The translations under genes and the position numbers were made by a program. A stretch of 64,000 nt of DNA from Bordetella parapertussis (GTDB taxonomy: Bacteria > Pseudomonadota > Gammaproteobacteria > Burkholderiales > Burkholderiaceae_B), in the NCBI GenBank assembly GCA_945865935.1, contig CAMBFI010000002.1, positions 276,083 through 340,082 on the forward strand, in the 5' to 3' direction. Below, piece by piece: positions 8,274 to 18,612 of this stretch; within the stretch, counting starts at the first letter, position 1, and every line of letters begins with the position of its first letter. The notes beneath the pieces are model-generated. The model saw nothing but the letters and a program-made list of their open reading frames with translations. It had not been told where the DNA came from and ran no database searches.

Positions 8274-9580
8274 GTCACAGCAGGTAGACTGAGCTCTGCC
8301 CATCGCGCCACGCGCATTAAGTGTGCGTCTTGTTTATAAGGCGCCACAAGTTGCAGACCGATCGGCAATCCTTTTGCCGAGCGCGCGATTGGTAGCGTGA
8401 TCGCTGGCAAGCCCAAGAAACTCCACATTGCACAAAACACCGGATCGCCTGTAGAGCCCAAACCCTCTGGGGCTGCGCCTGTGGCCGGGATCGTAAGAAT
8501 TGCATCGAATCCCTTGAGCTGATTCATCATGTCGTGGCGTAAGGCTTGTTGCGCTGCGCGCACTTCTAAATACTCATACGCGGTGCGGTTGCGACCCTTC
8601 TTGACGAGATCTGCAATCGACTCACACAGTAATGCTGCATGATTCTTAAAGTGATCCGCGTGTATCACACCCGCCTCGCACTCAAGCAAACATTGCAACA
8701 TCTCAATCCCACGCCAGTAGGCGTCAGGCAGCGAGAATTCTTCAACGACAGCGCCCGCCTTACGCATGGCTGCAACCGACTTGGCCATCGCCTCTTTTTG
8801 CTCAGGGGTCACGAGTTCATCAAAGGGCGTTTTAAGCCAGGCGAGTCGTGGCGCAGGGCTGGGCGCAATCCCCGTCTGTTCATCCATCGGCACGGCGGGC
8901 AGAACAATCGCATCGGGCTCATCGATCGAGCGGTTGCGCAATTTGTTAAACGCATAGGCCACATCATTGACCGAACGCGCCAAAAATCCCACGTGGTCCA
9001 GAGACCCGGACAGTGGAAAAACTCCCGCGCGCGGAGTCGCGCCAAAGCTAGCCTTCAATCCAACGACACCACAAAATGCCGCAGGACGAATCACGGAACC
9101 CACGGTCTGCGTGCCCAGTGCAATCGGCACTACGCCTGCGGCGACCGCAGCAGCCGAACCGCTTGAGGAACCGCCAGGTGTATGCGCACGATTCCAAAAA
9201 TTGACTGTCGGCCCTGGTTGACGAAACGCAAACTCTGTTGTCACCGTCTTACCAAATACCACTCCACCAAGTTGTCTAATTTTGGACACAATCGGTGCGT
9301 CATGATCCAACATCTGATCCGCATAAATGGGCGAGCCATTCGTTGTTGGCAAGTCTCGGGTCGCGACTAAATCTTTTACACCAACTGGAATGCCTGCCCA
9401 CTCTCCATCACCCGTTTGAGCCAAGAGATCGTCGAGCGCATGACGCGACACGAACGCATGCAGCCAAGGCTCCGTTTCTTCAGCGCGCGCATAGCACTGC
9501 TTGACGTAATCCTGCGGCGCGAGAGTACCCGCGGCAATGGCACGGGTGGCGGCAAATAAACCAAGAGGAAGCTGTGACAT
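8267..9580 (-). CDS. Amidase-signature family hydrolase
   Basis: A 437-residue cytoplasmic enzyme with the Ser-cis-Ser-Lys triad of the amidase signature family. The lysine is Lys69 in PVGVKDL. The glycine/serine loop GGSSSGSAAAVAAG is at 136-149. The nucleophile region GTQTVGSVIRPAAFCG, with Ser162, follows. These hydrolases cleave amides such as those from nitriles, urea derivatives, indole acetamide or glutaminyl-tRNA subunits. The absence of gatC or gatB neighbours argues against GatA. It is convergent with the gamma-glutamyltransferase-like gene and divergent from the FMN-binding gene. The actual amide is unknown. Confidence 0.9.
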   Translation of the reverse strand: MSQLPLGLFAATRAIAAGTLAPQDYVKQCYARAEETEPWLHAFVSRHALDDLLAQTGDGEWAGIPVGVKDLVATRDLPTTNGSPIYADQMLDHDAPIVSKIRQLGGVVFGKTVTTEFAFRQPGPTVNFWNRAHTPGGSSSGSAAAVAAGVVPIALGTQTVGSVIRPAAFCGVVGLKASFGATPRAGVFPLSGSLDHVGFLARSVNDVAYAFNKLRNRSIDEPDAIVLPAVPMDEQTGIAPSPAPRLAWLKTPFDELVTPEQKEAMAKSVAAMRKAGAVVEEFSLPDAYWRGIEMLQCLLECEAGVIHADHFKNHAALLCESIADLVKKGRNRTAYEYLEVRAAQQALRHDMMNQLKGFDAILTIPATGAAPEGLGSTGDPVFCAMWSFLGLPAITLPIARSAKGLPIGLQLVAPYKQDAHLMRVARWAELSLPAVTG

Positions 9581-9667
9581 AGATAACCCTGTGTAAACAA
9601 TTTAGATACGCTGTACGATATATACACTGATTTACACGGTCAGTGAAACGCTTTTTGGAGTTCTGAC

Positions 9668-10318
9668 ATGTACAACCCAAAACATTTTGAGCAAGATGAC
9701 CTGAGCGTTGTGTCAGCACTGATTGAGCACTTCCCTCTTGGTGCCCTAGTTACCTTACAAAGCGGTGCGCTTGAAGCAAATCACATTCCATTTTTACTGC
9801 GCGGGGATCTCGCGACAGGCGGCAAACTCATTGGCCACGTCGCTAAAAACAATCCAGTCTGGCAGCTCGCCTCCGCAGACGCAGAATGCCTGGTGATCTT
9901 TCAAGGTCCCAGCGCTTATATTTCGCCCAATTGGTATCCATCCAAGCAAGTGCACCACGAAGTCGTGCCAACCTACAACTACGCGGTCGTACATGTTTAT
10001 GGAAAACTCACGGTCTCTCACGACCCTCAAACCAAACTTGAAGTGGTGGACCACTTAACGGCCATGATGGAAGCGGGAAGCAAAGCGCCGTGGGGGGTCT
10101 TGGATGCGCCGGCCAGTTATATCGAAAGCCGACTCAAAGAAATCGTTGCGATTGAACTCTCGGTGACACGTGTTCAGGCGAAATGGAAAATCAGCCAGAA
10201 CCGCGAAGACCGCGATCGTCTCGGCGCGGCAAAGGGGCTCGCCAGCGAGGCGTCTTCACCGACCGCGGCGCACATGGCTCGCATGGTCGAGGCTAAGACA
10301 GGTATAGGGCGGCCTTAG
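9668..10318 (+). CDS. PaiB-family FMN-binding split-barrel protein
   Basis: The 216-residue protein begins MYNPKHFEQDDLSVVSALIEHFP, the usual opening of the PaiB family, and continues with the split-barrel segments GHVAKNNPVW and SAYISPNWY. Family members bind FMN. Bacillus PaiB is described as affecting sporulation and protease genes, but most homologues are uncharacterised and could be oxidoreductases or heme/flavin-handling proteins. The ATG follows a TTGGAG site. It is divergent from the amidase, and its stop overlaps by 4 bp the stop of the convergent lipoprotein gene. Confidence 0.85.
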   Translation: MYNPKHFEQDDLSVVSALIEHFPLGALVTLQSGALEANHIPFLLRGDLATGGKLIGHVAKNNPVWQLASADAECLVIFQGPSAYISPNWYPSKQVHHEVVPTYNYAVVHVYGKLTVSHDPQTKLEVVDHLTAMMEAGSKAPWGVLDAPASYIESRLKEIVAIELSVTRVQAKWKISQNREDRDRLGAAKGLASEASSPTAAHMARMVEAKTGIGRP

Positions 10319-10662
10319 CGTGGGGCGGGTGGCTCGCATGCCACGGTTGCCTGGATCAATAGACGGCGCTCGTTTTTGTCCGGTGGAAACTCTGTCGTAG
10401 TGACTCTGCATGCGGTCACCTTTTCAATCGCCTCGATTTGGCGGGCTTTTTGCTTTTCAAGATCCTCTGCTGACGAGCCGCCTTGTTTACCACCGAACGC
10501 CTCCCAGCGCCCATTGCCCAACGGCACGACGCTAACCTCTCGCTTATCCAGCACCACGATCTGTCGAGCGGGGTCCCGATGGTAATAAACGGCACTCCCT
10601 TGGCAGCCCGCGAGGTTGACGAGTGCCACGCCGCACAGGAGTATTAGGGGTAGTTTTTTCAT
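10315..10662 (-). CDS. Small lipoprotein of unknown function
   Basis: A 115-residue protein with a lipoprotein signal: MKKLPLILLCGVALVNLAGC, with lipobox LAGC and lipidated Cys20. It should be anchored in the inner or outer membrane facing the periplasm. The mature part has a strand-rich region (IVVLDKREVSVVPLGNGRW) and a basic helix with conserved-looking cysteines further on (TACRV, VACEPP). A longer frame exists upstream, but the lipobox fixes the start at 10662. I do not recognise the family. Confidence 0.75.
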   Translation of the reverse strand: MKKLPLILLCGVALVNLAGCQGSAVYYHRDPARQIVVLDKREVSVVPLGNGRWEAFGGKQGGSSAEDLEKQKARQIEAIEKVTACRVTTTEFPPDKNERRLLIQATVACEPPAPR

Positions 10663-10790
10663 TGGGACTCTCGGGGCTCTTAGGATTAATTTACGGCACA
10701 ATAAGCGGTCTACCGATATTATCCGGTTCAAGTACACAAGACCAAGTGCGGGCTAAGCATAAACAGCAAAACACAAAGGGGCAAGCAATC

Positions 10791-11579
10791 ATGGCTAAAG
10801 AGGGTGTTCTGAATATTCCTTCGCTGAAAGGCAAAGTATCAGATGCAGAGTGGGAAACACGCGTCAATCTCGCAGCCTGTTACCGCTTAGTCGAGATGTA
10901 CGGCATGGCAGACATGATTGCCAACCATATTTCGGCGCGCATTCCTGGCGAAGAGGGGACTTACCTCATCAACGCCTACGGCATGATGTACGAAGAAATC
11001 ACTGCGTCGAGCCTGCTTAAAGTAGATCACCACGGCAACGTTTTGAGTAAGCCCGATTTCGGTGATTTGAATTACGGCGTCAACAAGGCCGGATCTGTCA
11101 TACACAGCGCGGTCCACCATGGTCGTCCCGATGTCGGCTGCGTGATTCACACACATAGCTGGGCCTCCATGGCCGTCTCGTCGTTAGAGTGTGGCTTGCT
11201 TCCGCTCACGCAAACTGCCATGCGCTTTCTTAAAATCAGTTACCACAACTACGAAGGCGTGGTGTTAGACGAAACCGAACAGGAGTCGCTCGTACGTGAC
11301 CTGGGCAACAGTGAGGCCCTGATTCTGCGCAACCACGGCGCGCTGACGGTTGGTCGCACCATTGGTGAGGCCTTTAACTGGATGCATCGCCTAGAGCTCT
11401 CCTGTCGCGCACAAATCGGTGCGATGTCTTGCAACACGCCGTTGTCGAAAGTGTCACAAAAAGTGCTCGATGAAACCTGGAACAACTATCAGCCTGGCAC
11501 GCGTCGCCCTTATGGTGTGATGGAATGGACAGCGCTTTTGCGCAAGCTTGATCGCACTGACACCTCTTATCGTAACTAA
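10791..11579 (+). CDS. Class II aldolase/adducin-family protein
   Basis: The 262-residue protein has the zinc ligands of class II aldolases: His120 and His122 in IHTHSWASMAV and His182 in RNHGALTVG. The family includes L-fuculose-phosphate and ribulose-phosphate aldolases as well as sugar-acid epimerases and decarboxylase-like enzymes. The usual C-terminal half is present. Start ATG 10791 was chosen because the upstream extension has no family similarity and overlaps the lipoprotein gene. Two solute receptors and a D-2-hydroxyacid dehydrogenase follow on the same strand with small gaps, so a catabolic operon for a small organic or sugar acid is likely. The substrate is unknown. Confidence 0.88.
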   Translation: MAKEGVLNIPSLKGKVSDAEWETRVNLAACYRLVEMYGMADMIANHISARIPGEEGTYLINAYGMMYEEITASSLLKVDHHGNVLSKPDFGDLNYGVNKAGSVIHSAVHHGRPDVGCVIHTHSWASMAVSSLECGLLPLTQTAMRFLKISYHNYEGVVLDETEQESLVRDLGNSEALILRNHGALTVGRTIGEAFNWMHRLELSCRAQIGAMSCNTPLSKVSQKVLDETWNNYQPGTRRPYGVMEWTALLRKLDRTDTSYRN

Positions 11580-11593
11580 AAAAAGGAAATAAC

Positions 11594-12559
11594 ATGATGC
11601 GTCGATTCACACTACAAGCCATCGCGCTAAGCGCACTAGCCGCTTGGGCGCCTACGATGGCACAAACATCTTCAAAGCCCATCACCATGCTCGTCCCCTT
11701 TGCTGCCGGGGGGAATATTGATATCGTGGCGCGTATCATTGCGCCCGCCTTATCCAAGCAGCTCGGTCAAACAATCGTTGTTCAAAACCGTCCAGGTGGT
11801 GGTGGTTCAGTCGCTGCGGCCGAGGTCGCACGGGCTCAGCCGGATGGCAGCGCTTTGCTAATCACCACACCGAACCCTCTGGTTATCGTACCTAAGATGG
11901 TTTCCACCACCTACACGATCAACAGCTTTGAAAGCATCGGCCTGATCTCCTCAACCTCTCTGGTTTTCACAACCAAAGCTGGCAACCCAAAGTTTAAGGA
12001 CATGGCGAGCTTTCTCGCTTATGCCCGAGCCAATCCTGGCAAAGTCAGCATTGGTAACGCAGGGATTGGCACCACCAATCACATTGCGATCATGCAGCTG
12101 CAGTCTATTGCCAAACTGAATCTAAACGTTGTCACATATAAAGGCTCTGGCCCCGCAATCATTGATCTTTTAGGCGGCCAGATCGATGTAATGGTCGATC
12201 AACTCTCAAGTTCATTTGCAAATATTAAAGGTGGTCGGATTACCGCGCTGAGTCTACTTGCGCCGGAGCGTGACCCGCTTTTGCCAAACACGCCCAGTAC
12301 GAAAGAAGTCGGCCTGCCAACATTAGATATCAGTACAACGCTTGGTCTGCTCGCTCCCGCCAAAACACCGGAAGCGACAGTGAAACAACTTGGTGATGCC
12401 CTATTTAAAGTTTTACAAGATCCAACAGTTAAAGAGCAATTGCTTAACGTTGCAAGCATTGCCCGCCCTGGGCCAACAAACGCCTTCAGTGTGCTGCTCA
12501 AACGCGAGGACGCTATTGCCTCAGCGCTTGCAACAGCCGGCAAACTCAAAGTTGAGTAA
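11594..12559 (+). CDS. Bug/TctC-family periplasmic solute receptor
   Basis: A 321-residue secreted binding protein: a signal peptide with a basic start (MMRRF) and hydrophobic core ends near AQT at about 22-25, then the family opening ITMLVPFAAGGNIDIVARIIAP. Bug proteins bind carboxylates or small metabolites and are very abundant in Bordetella and relatives. Typical tripartite tricarboxylate transporters need TctA and TctB membrane partners, and none is nearby, so this receptor is an orphan or shares a distant permease. The ATG follows AAGGAAATAAC. It is the second gene of the aldolase cluster. Confidence 0.92.
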   Translation: MMRRFTLQAIALSALAAWAPTMAQTSSKPITMLVPFAAGGNIDIVARIIAPALSKQLGQTIVVQNRPGGGGSVAAAEVARAQPDGSALLITTPNPLVIVPKMVSTTYTINSFESIGLISSTSLVFTTKAGNPKFKDMASFLAYARANPGKVSIGNAGIGTTNHIAIMQLQSIAKLNLNVVTYKGSGPAIIDLLGGQIDVMVDQLSSSFANIKGGRITALSLLAPERDPLLPNTPSTKEVGLPTLDISTTLGLLAPAKTPEATVKQLGDALFKVLQDPTVKEQLLNVASIARPGPTNAFSVLLKREDAIASALATAGKLKVE

Positions 12560-12597
12560 TCCCTGATTTATTGATCAATATTTTTGGAGTAACGAAC

Positions 12598-13605
12598 ATG
12601 AACCACAAAGACATTCCCTCTTCAACAAAGCGTCGTCAAGTTGCGCTCTCCCTGGGTGCCCTCGCAATCGGTATGACTGGCCTGCGCCCGGCCTCCGCGC
12701 AGTCCGCGACAGACTACCCAACCAAGCCGGTCAAGATTGTGGTGTCATTTACGGCCGGCGGGACAACAGACATTATCGCTCGCAGCGTAGGTAACTTACT
12801 CGGCGAGCAATTTAAACAAAGCTTCGTTGTCGAAAACAAACCCGGCTCAGGCGGCAACATCGGCAACGAAATGGTGGCGCGCTCACCAGCTGATGGCTAC
12901 ACCTTAACCTTAGCCTCTGTCGGGCCGATTGCCATCAATCCAACGCTATACAAGGACCTTCGTTATGACCCGCTGACAGACCTCGTGCCTGTCATATTAG
13001 TGGCTGATGTGCCAAACGTATTGGTAGTCAGTCCGAATATGCCTGTAAAGAACTACAAGGAATTTGTCGCATATCTGAAGTCCAAGCCCAGCGGCACCAT
13101 GAACTACGGTTCAACTGGCGTCGGCACCTCTGCACATTTGTCGAGTTTTATGCTGATGGAGGCTCTTGGTGCTTCTGCACAACACATTCCTTACAAGGGA
13201 GCCGAGGCGTTAAACGATCTGCTCTCCAGTCGAATTGATTTTATGTTTGCGACCATTCCTTCGGTGATCAGCCAGATCAAGGCAGGGAAGCTGCGCGCAA
13301 TCGCTGTCAGTAGTCCGAAACGCTCGCGTTCAATGCCGGACGTACCGACAGTTGCGGAAAACGGGCTGCCTGACTTTGCAGCCGGCTCGTGGTTTGGATT
13401 TCTTGTACCCAAGGGCACACCCCAGCCAATCATCGATAAGCTGAACAAGGGTGTGAATGAGGCCATGGTGAGCCTTGAGTCTCGCTTCATAAGCGAAGGT
13501 GCAGATCCTGTTGGTGGATCACCTGCAGACTTCAAGAATTTCATTCAAAAAGAACATGTTAAGTGGAAAAAGGTTGTAATCGCCTCTGGCGCAACAGCGC
13601 GCTAA
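12598..13605 (+). CDS. Second Bug/TctC-family solute receptor
   Basis: A 335-residue receptor of the same family as its upstream neighbour, with the family core YPTKPVKIVVSFTAGGTTDIIAR after the leader. The leader has KRRQVALSLGALAIG and ends in ASAQS; the twin arginine hints at Tat export, though the motif is weak. Start ATG 12598 is preceded by TTGGAGTAACGAAC. The two receptors differ clearly, so they are not a recent duplication. Their placement between an aldolase and a hydroxyacid dehydrogenase suggests uptake or sensing of related acids. Confidence 0.92.
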   Translation: MNHKDIPSSTKRRQVALSLGALAIGMTGLRPASAQSATDYPTKPVKIVVSFTAGGTTDIIARSVGNLLGEQFKQSFVVENKPGSGGNIGNEMVARSPADGYTLTLASVGPIAINPTLYKDLRYDPLTDLVPVILVADVPNVLVVSPNMPVKNYKEFVAYLKSKPSGTMNYGSTGVGTSAHLSSFMLMEALGASAQHIPYKGAEALNDLLSSRIDFMFATIPSVISQIKAGKLRAIAVSSPKRSRSMPDVPTVAENGLPDFAAGSWFGFLVPKGTPQPIIDKLNKGVNEAMVSLESRFISEGADPVGGSPADFKNFIQKEHVKWKKVVIASGATAR

Positions 13606-13614
13606 GGAAACGCC

Positions 13615-14628
13615 GTGACCACACTCAAGCTTGCACACACACCCCGTATTTTGTTGTCTGATAAAACGGCTAAAGACATCGGCGCAACACTCACGCAGAT
13701 TCTGGGCAAGGACGGCTACGTGCGGGTCACGGCAAAGCAACTGCATGACGGCACAGCCGACGCTGATTTTTGTTTTATTTCGCGCGACGTGACCGCGGCG
13801 TCAACCAAACATCACATCGTGCCCGAAACGCAATATGTGTACGATGCGATGCGCAACTCCAAGGCACTGCAGTGGGTGCATATTCACTCCGCCGGCGTTG
13901 ATCGCCAGATCTTTCTCGACCTCATGGCGCGTGGTGTGACGGTCACAAGCTCGTCCGGTGCAAGTGCGGGCATCGTTGCACAAACCGCCTTAACGGGCTT
14001 GTTATCTTTGGGCCGTCGCTTTCCTCAACTTGCAAGGGCTCAACGCGCGCATGCTTGGGAGCCTTTCTTCAAGGTCGGTCAACCTCCAGAGCTCGAAGGG
14101 CAGACAGCAACAATCGTTGGCTGGGGGCCCATTGGCCAAAAGCTTGCAGCCTGGCTCGGTGCGATCGGTTTAAAAATCATTGTGGTCCGACAATCGGCCA
14201 GTTCGACGATCCCTGATATTCCCGTGGTCTCATTTGCTGACTTTCAATCTGTCTTGCCGAAAACGGATTGGCTTGTCCTGGCCTGTCCGCTTACCGCCCT
14301 CACAACGAACTTAGTTTCGGCCAAGGCGCTCAGTCTCATGAAGCCTTCCGCACATATCGTGAATATTTCACGCGGTGTGGTGATCGATGAACCCGCCATG
14401 ATTGATGCTTTACAGAATGGTCGTCTTGCGGGCGCGTATCTCGATGTGTTCGCGCAAGAACCCCTCTCGTCAGACTCCCCGCTGTGGGATATGCCGAATG
14501 TGATTTGCACGCCGCACACTGCAGGGTTTTCAGATGCGATTTTGCAACGCATGGCCGAGAAGTTTCTTGAAAACGTTGGGCACTTCGCCCGAGGTGAGCC
14601 GCTGATCAACGTCGCAAAGCTGGCGTAG
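13615..14628 (+). CDS. D-isomer-specific 2-hydroxyacid dehydrogenase
   Basis: The 337-residue NAD(P)-dependent enzyme interconverts a 2-keto acid and a D-2-hydroxy acid. The nucleotide-binding loop is GWGPIG at 169-174, a variant in which Trp replaces the usual second residue. The catalytic residues are Arg253 in NISRG, Glu282 in FAQEPL and His301 in TPHTAG. It starts at GTG 13615 with AAGGAAACGCC upstream and lies 9 bp behind the second Bug receptor, so it belongs to that operon. It resembles glyoxylate/hydroxypyruvate reductase-like members. The physiological substrate is unknown. Confidence 0.9.
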   Translation: MTTLKLAHTPRILLSDKTAKDIGATLTQILGKDGYVRVTAKQLHDGTADADFCFISRDVTAASTKHHIVPETQYVYDAMRNSKALQWVHIHSAGVDRQIFLDLMARGVTVTSSSGASAGIVAQTALTGLLSLGRRFPQLARAQRAHAWEPFFKVGQPPELEGQTATIVGWGPIGQKLAAWLGAIGLKIIVVRQSASSTIPDIPVVSFADFQSVLPKTDWLVLACPLTALTTNLVSAKALSLMKPSAHIVNISRGVVIDEPAMIDALQNGRLAGAYLDVFAQEPLSSDSPLWDMPNVICTPHTAGFSDAILQRMAEKFLENVGHFARGEPLINVAKLA

Positions 14629-14643
14629 TCGGCATGGGTAGCG

Positions 14644-14649
14644 TACAAT
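14644..14649 (+). promoter_or_regulatory. Probable -10 element of rhlE
   Basis: TACAAT lies about 150 bases upstream of rhlE in the gap after the dehydrogenase stop codon. The -35 region at optimal spacing is poor, so the call rests on the -10 match and position. Confidence 0.35.
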
Positions 14650-14709
14650 GACGTCACGGCACAACGTTCCAGTCCTCGTGCCTCGCTAAGCCCCGACTCT
14701 GTGGGCGCT

Positions 14710-14727
14710 CGCCTCCAAGGCGTTTTT
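14710..14727 (+). terminator. Small terminator-like hairpin in the rhlE leader
   Basis: CGCCT, loop CCA, AGGCG and then five T residues. It lies after the proposed promoter and about 70 bases before rhlE, so it could end transcripts from the dehydrogenase operon or act as an attenuator of rhlE. Confidence 0.5.
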
Positions 14728-14798
14728 ACTCCCTGTTCGTCTGCCCCGATTGGAGTCCACATTCACTTGTGGGCCGGCATGACGATGGAGCTGTTCTC

Positions 14799-16250
<1,452 letters not shown>

Positions 16251-16259
16251 ATGCACGCA

Positions 16260-16284
16260 TACAGGCTGACGCGCTCAGCCTGTA
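16260..16284 (+). promoter_or_regulatory. Strong hairpin between rhlE and prfC
   Basis: A perfect 10-bp stem (TACAGGCTGA and TCAGCCTGTA) with a 5-nt loop ends 12 bases before the prfC ATG. No T run follows, so it is a poor intrinsic terminator. No clear ribosome site is left between it and prfC, so it may affect prfC translation or stabilise the rhlE 3' end. Confidence 0.5.
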
Positions 16285-16296
16285 AAATCCGCCACC

Positions 16297-17907
16297 ATGA
16301 GTATTCCAGCAGAAGTCGCGCGACGCAGAACGTTCGCCATCATCTCTCACCCCGACGCGGGTAAAACGACGCTTACCGAAAAGTTACTGCTTTTCGCAGG
16401 TGCGATTCAAATCGCCGGCAGTGTGAAGGCACGCAAGGCGTCGCGTCACGCGTCTTCGGACTGGATGGAAATCGAAAAGCAACGCGGCATCTCCGTAGCG
16501 TCCTCCGTGATGCAGATGGAGTACCGCGACTGCGTGATTAATCTGCTTGATACGCCCGGACACCAAGACTTCTCTGAAGACACGTATCGCGTCCTAACCG
16601 CTGTGGATGCGGCGCTGATGGTGATCGATGCAGCGAATGGTGTAGAGCCTCAGACAATTCGCTTGCTGCAGGTGTGCCGCGCGCGCAACACGCCCATCAT
16701 TACCTTCATTAACAAAATGGACCGCGAAGTCCGCGACCCGCTCGAGCTCCTGTCGGAAATCGAGCAACACATCGGCATGGAGGCGGTGCCGTTCTCCTGG
16801 CCTGTCGGCATGGGTAAAGCCTTTGGTGGGGTGTTTGATATTCAACGCGACAGAATGCGCTTGTTTCGTGCAGGACAAGAACGTCGCAATGACAGCGGTG
16901 ATGATTTCATCGACGGTTTAGATAACCCAGAAATCGCCGCGCGATTTGGTGCTGCCTTCGAACAAGCCAAGGGCGAAATCGAGCTGATTCAAGCGGCAGC
17001 TCCCACTTTTGATCGCGCTGCGTTTTTAGCAGGCAAACAAACCCCTGTCTTTTTTGGGTCAGCCATTAATAACTTTGGTGTGCAAGAGGTCCTTGATGCC
17101 TTGGTCGACCAGGCGCCGCCCCCTGGATCGCGTCAAGCACTAGAGCGCATCGTTCATCCCGAGGAGCCGAAGTTCACTGGCGTTGTATTTAAAGTACAAG
17201 CCAATATGGATCCCGCACACCGCGATCGTGTTGCCTTTGTGCGCGTGAGCTCCGGTCGCTTTGAGCGAGGCATGCGTCTGAAGGTCTCTCGCAACAACAA
17301 AGAAATTCGTCCAAATAACGTTGTATCCTTTTTGTCCCAGCGCCGCGAGCTTGTCGACGAAGCGTACGCTGGGGATGTCATCGGCATACCCAATCACGGC
17401 ATCCTCCATCTCGGGGATGTGCTGACAGAAGGTGAAGCGCTGCATTTCACAGGCTTGCCCTTCTTTGCGCCTGAGCTCTTTCAGGCCGTCGAGACCAAAG
17501 ACCCTCTGCGCACAAAGCAACTGCGTACCGGCTTGTTACAACTCGGGGAAGAGGGCGCTATCCAAGTGTTTCGCCCCATAGCGGCAGGTGGTGCGCTACT
17601 ACTGGGCGCAGTGGGTCAACTCCAGTTTGAAGTGGTCGCACATCGCTTGCAAGCCGAATACGGGGCTGAAGCCAGACTGATGCCCTCCCGCTACAACATG
17701 GCACGCTGGATCACCGCGGAAGACCCTAAAGAATTACGCAAATTCATCGATGCGAATGCCGGTCATATCGCCTATGATGTAGTCGAAGCACCGGCCTTTC
17801 TGGTTTCATCCATTGCACAGTTGCGGGTTGCCGAAGAACGCTATCCGGCGATTCGTTTTCACGCAATGCGAGAGCACGGTGGCCAGGTCTTCGCCGACAA
17901 GGTTTAA
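16297..17907 (+). CDS. prfC: Peptide chain release factor 3
   Basis: The 536-residue translational GTPase removes RF1 and RF2 from the ribosome after peptide release. The GTP motifs are SHPDAGKTT at 17-25, the RGIS switch at about 63-66, DTPGHQDF from 85 and NKMD at 139-142. Domains II and III follow, with the RF3-specific end. Length and order match bacterial RF3. The ATG has no recognisable Shine-Dalgarno sequence and comes 12 bases after a hairpin. It is on the same strand as rhlE but may have its own control. Confidence 0.97.
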   Translation: MSIPAEVARRRTFAIISHPDAGKTTLTEKLLLFAGAIQIAGSVKARKASRHASSDWMEIEKQRGISVASSVMQMEYRDCVINLLDTPGHQDFSEDTYRVLTAVDAALMVIDAANGVEPQTIRLLQVCRARNTPIITFINKMDREVRDPLELLSEIEQHIGMEAVPFSWPVGMGKAFGGVFDIQRDRMRLFRAGQERRNDSGDDFIDGLDNPEIAARFGAAFEQAKGEIELIQAAAPTFDRAAFLAGKQTPVFFGSAINNFGVQEVLDALVDQAPPPGSRQALERIVHPEEPKFTGVVFKVQANMDPAHRDRVAFVRVSSGRFERGMRLKVSRNNKEIRPNNVVSFLSQRRELVDEAYAGDVIGIPNHGILHLGDVLTEGEALHFTGLPFFAPELFQAVETKDPLRTKQLRTGLLQLGEEGAIQVFRPIAAGGALLLGAVGQLQFEVVAHRLQAEYGAEARLMPSRYNMARWITAEDPKELRKFIDANAGHIAYDVVEAPAFLVSSIAQLRVAEERYPAIRFHAMREHGGQVFADKV

Positions 17908-17929
17908 CGTTCCGCTCCCAAAGATCTCT

Positions 17930-18598
17930 ATGTCCTGGCGCATCCTCTTCTTAGTTTTGCTTATTGCTGGCATTGGGGCCTGGCAGGGCGGGATACACCT
18001 CGGAACTTGGCTCGTCGCACAAGCACCTCTTTCAGTCACTTCGGCGCCCTCTTCAAGCCCTACTGAGCGACTGGATGCCAATGGCAAACCTCTTGCCCCA
18101 CCTCCGCCACAGCCACGCATAGATGGCACGCTTGGCGTCCCACGCGAGATGGCTCCAATCGAATGGGCTATTGAGGCTGTCATCGCTTCGTATGAGGATG
18201 CCAACTCAAGCGGTAAAAAGTCCGATGATGACGACGATGATGACGAAAACAAAGAAAAAAGTTCAGAGCGTCGTGACTACGAAGCGAGTGCCGCTGGCCG
18301 TGGCTTACCCACAGGGCCAAGAGATATCGCAACCGTAGATCTTGGTTTACCTGGGCTTGGCACCGGTGCGAAACCGCAACCAACACCCCCAGGCAACACC
18401 GGTGCTATCCCCGCACCTCTTGGCGGCGCCTGGCAACAAGCACTCAAAAAAGAGTTGGAGCAATGTGCTAAACAAGGCTTTTTCCAACGCCCAAGCTGCA
18501 CACAAAATGCGCGCAATAGGCATTGCGCACCTAATAATGCGTGGGGAAAGGTGGCAGACTGCCCTGCGGTCAGCTCAGAACCGATCATCGGCGGCTAA
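17930..18598 (+). CDS. Membrane-anchored or secreted protein of unknown function with acidic run and Cys-rich C-terminus
   Basis: A 222-residue protein with an N-terminal hydrophobic helix (MSWRILFLVLLIAGIGAWQGGIHLG), so it is probably anchored facing the periplasm or exported. The middle is low complexity: Pro-rich, then SDDDDDDDE, then charged and Gly/Pro-rich. The C-terminal 50 residues look folded and have four cysteines in EQCAKQGFF, PSCTQN, RHCAPNN and ADCPA, with Trp between. This resembles a C-terminal pattern I associate with uncharacterised Burkholderiales proteins. It follows prfC by 22 bp and is convergent with rpoN. Function unknown. Confidence 0.72.
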   Translation: MSWRILFLVLLIAGIGAWQGGIHLGTWLVAQAPLSVTSAPSSSPTERLDANGKPLAPPPPQPRIDGTLGVPREMAPIEWAIEAVIASYEDANSSGKKSDDDDDDDENKEKSSERRDYEASAAGRGLPTGPRDIATVDLGLPGLGTGAKPQPTPPGNTGAIPAPLGGAWQQALKKELEQCAKQGFFQRPSCTQNARNRHCAPNNAWGKVADCPAVSSEPIIGG

Positions 18599-18612
18599 CC
18601 AGCACACCCGCT

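Noticed and set aside
10623..10790. Upstream extension of the class II aldolase
   Set aside because: No family similarity, and it overlaps the lipoprotein gene; ATG 10791 fits the family.
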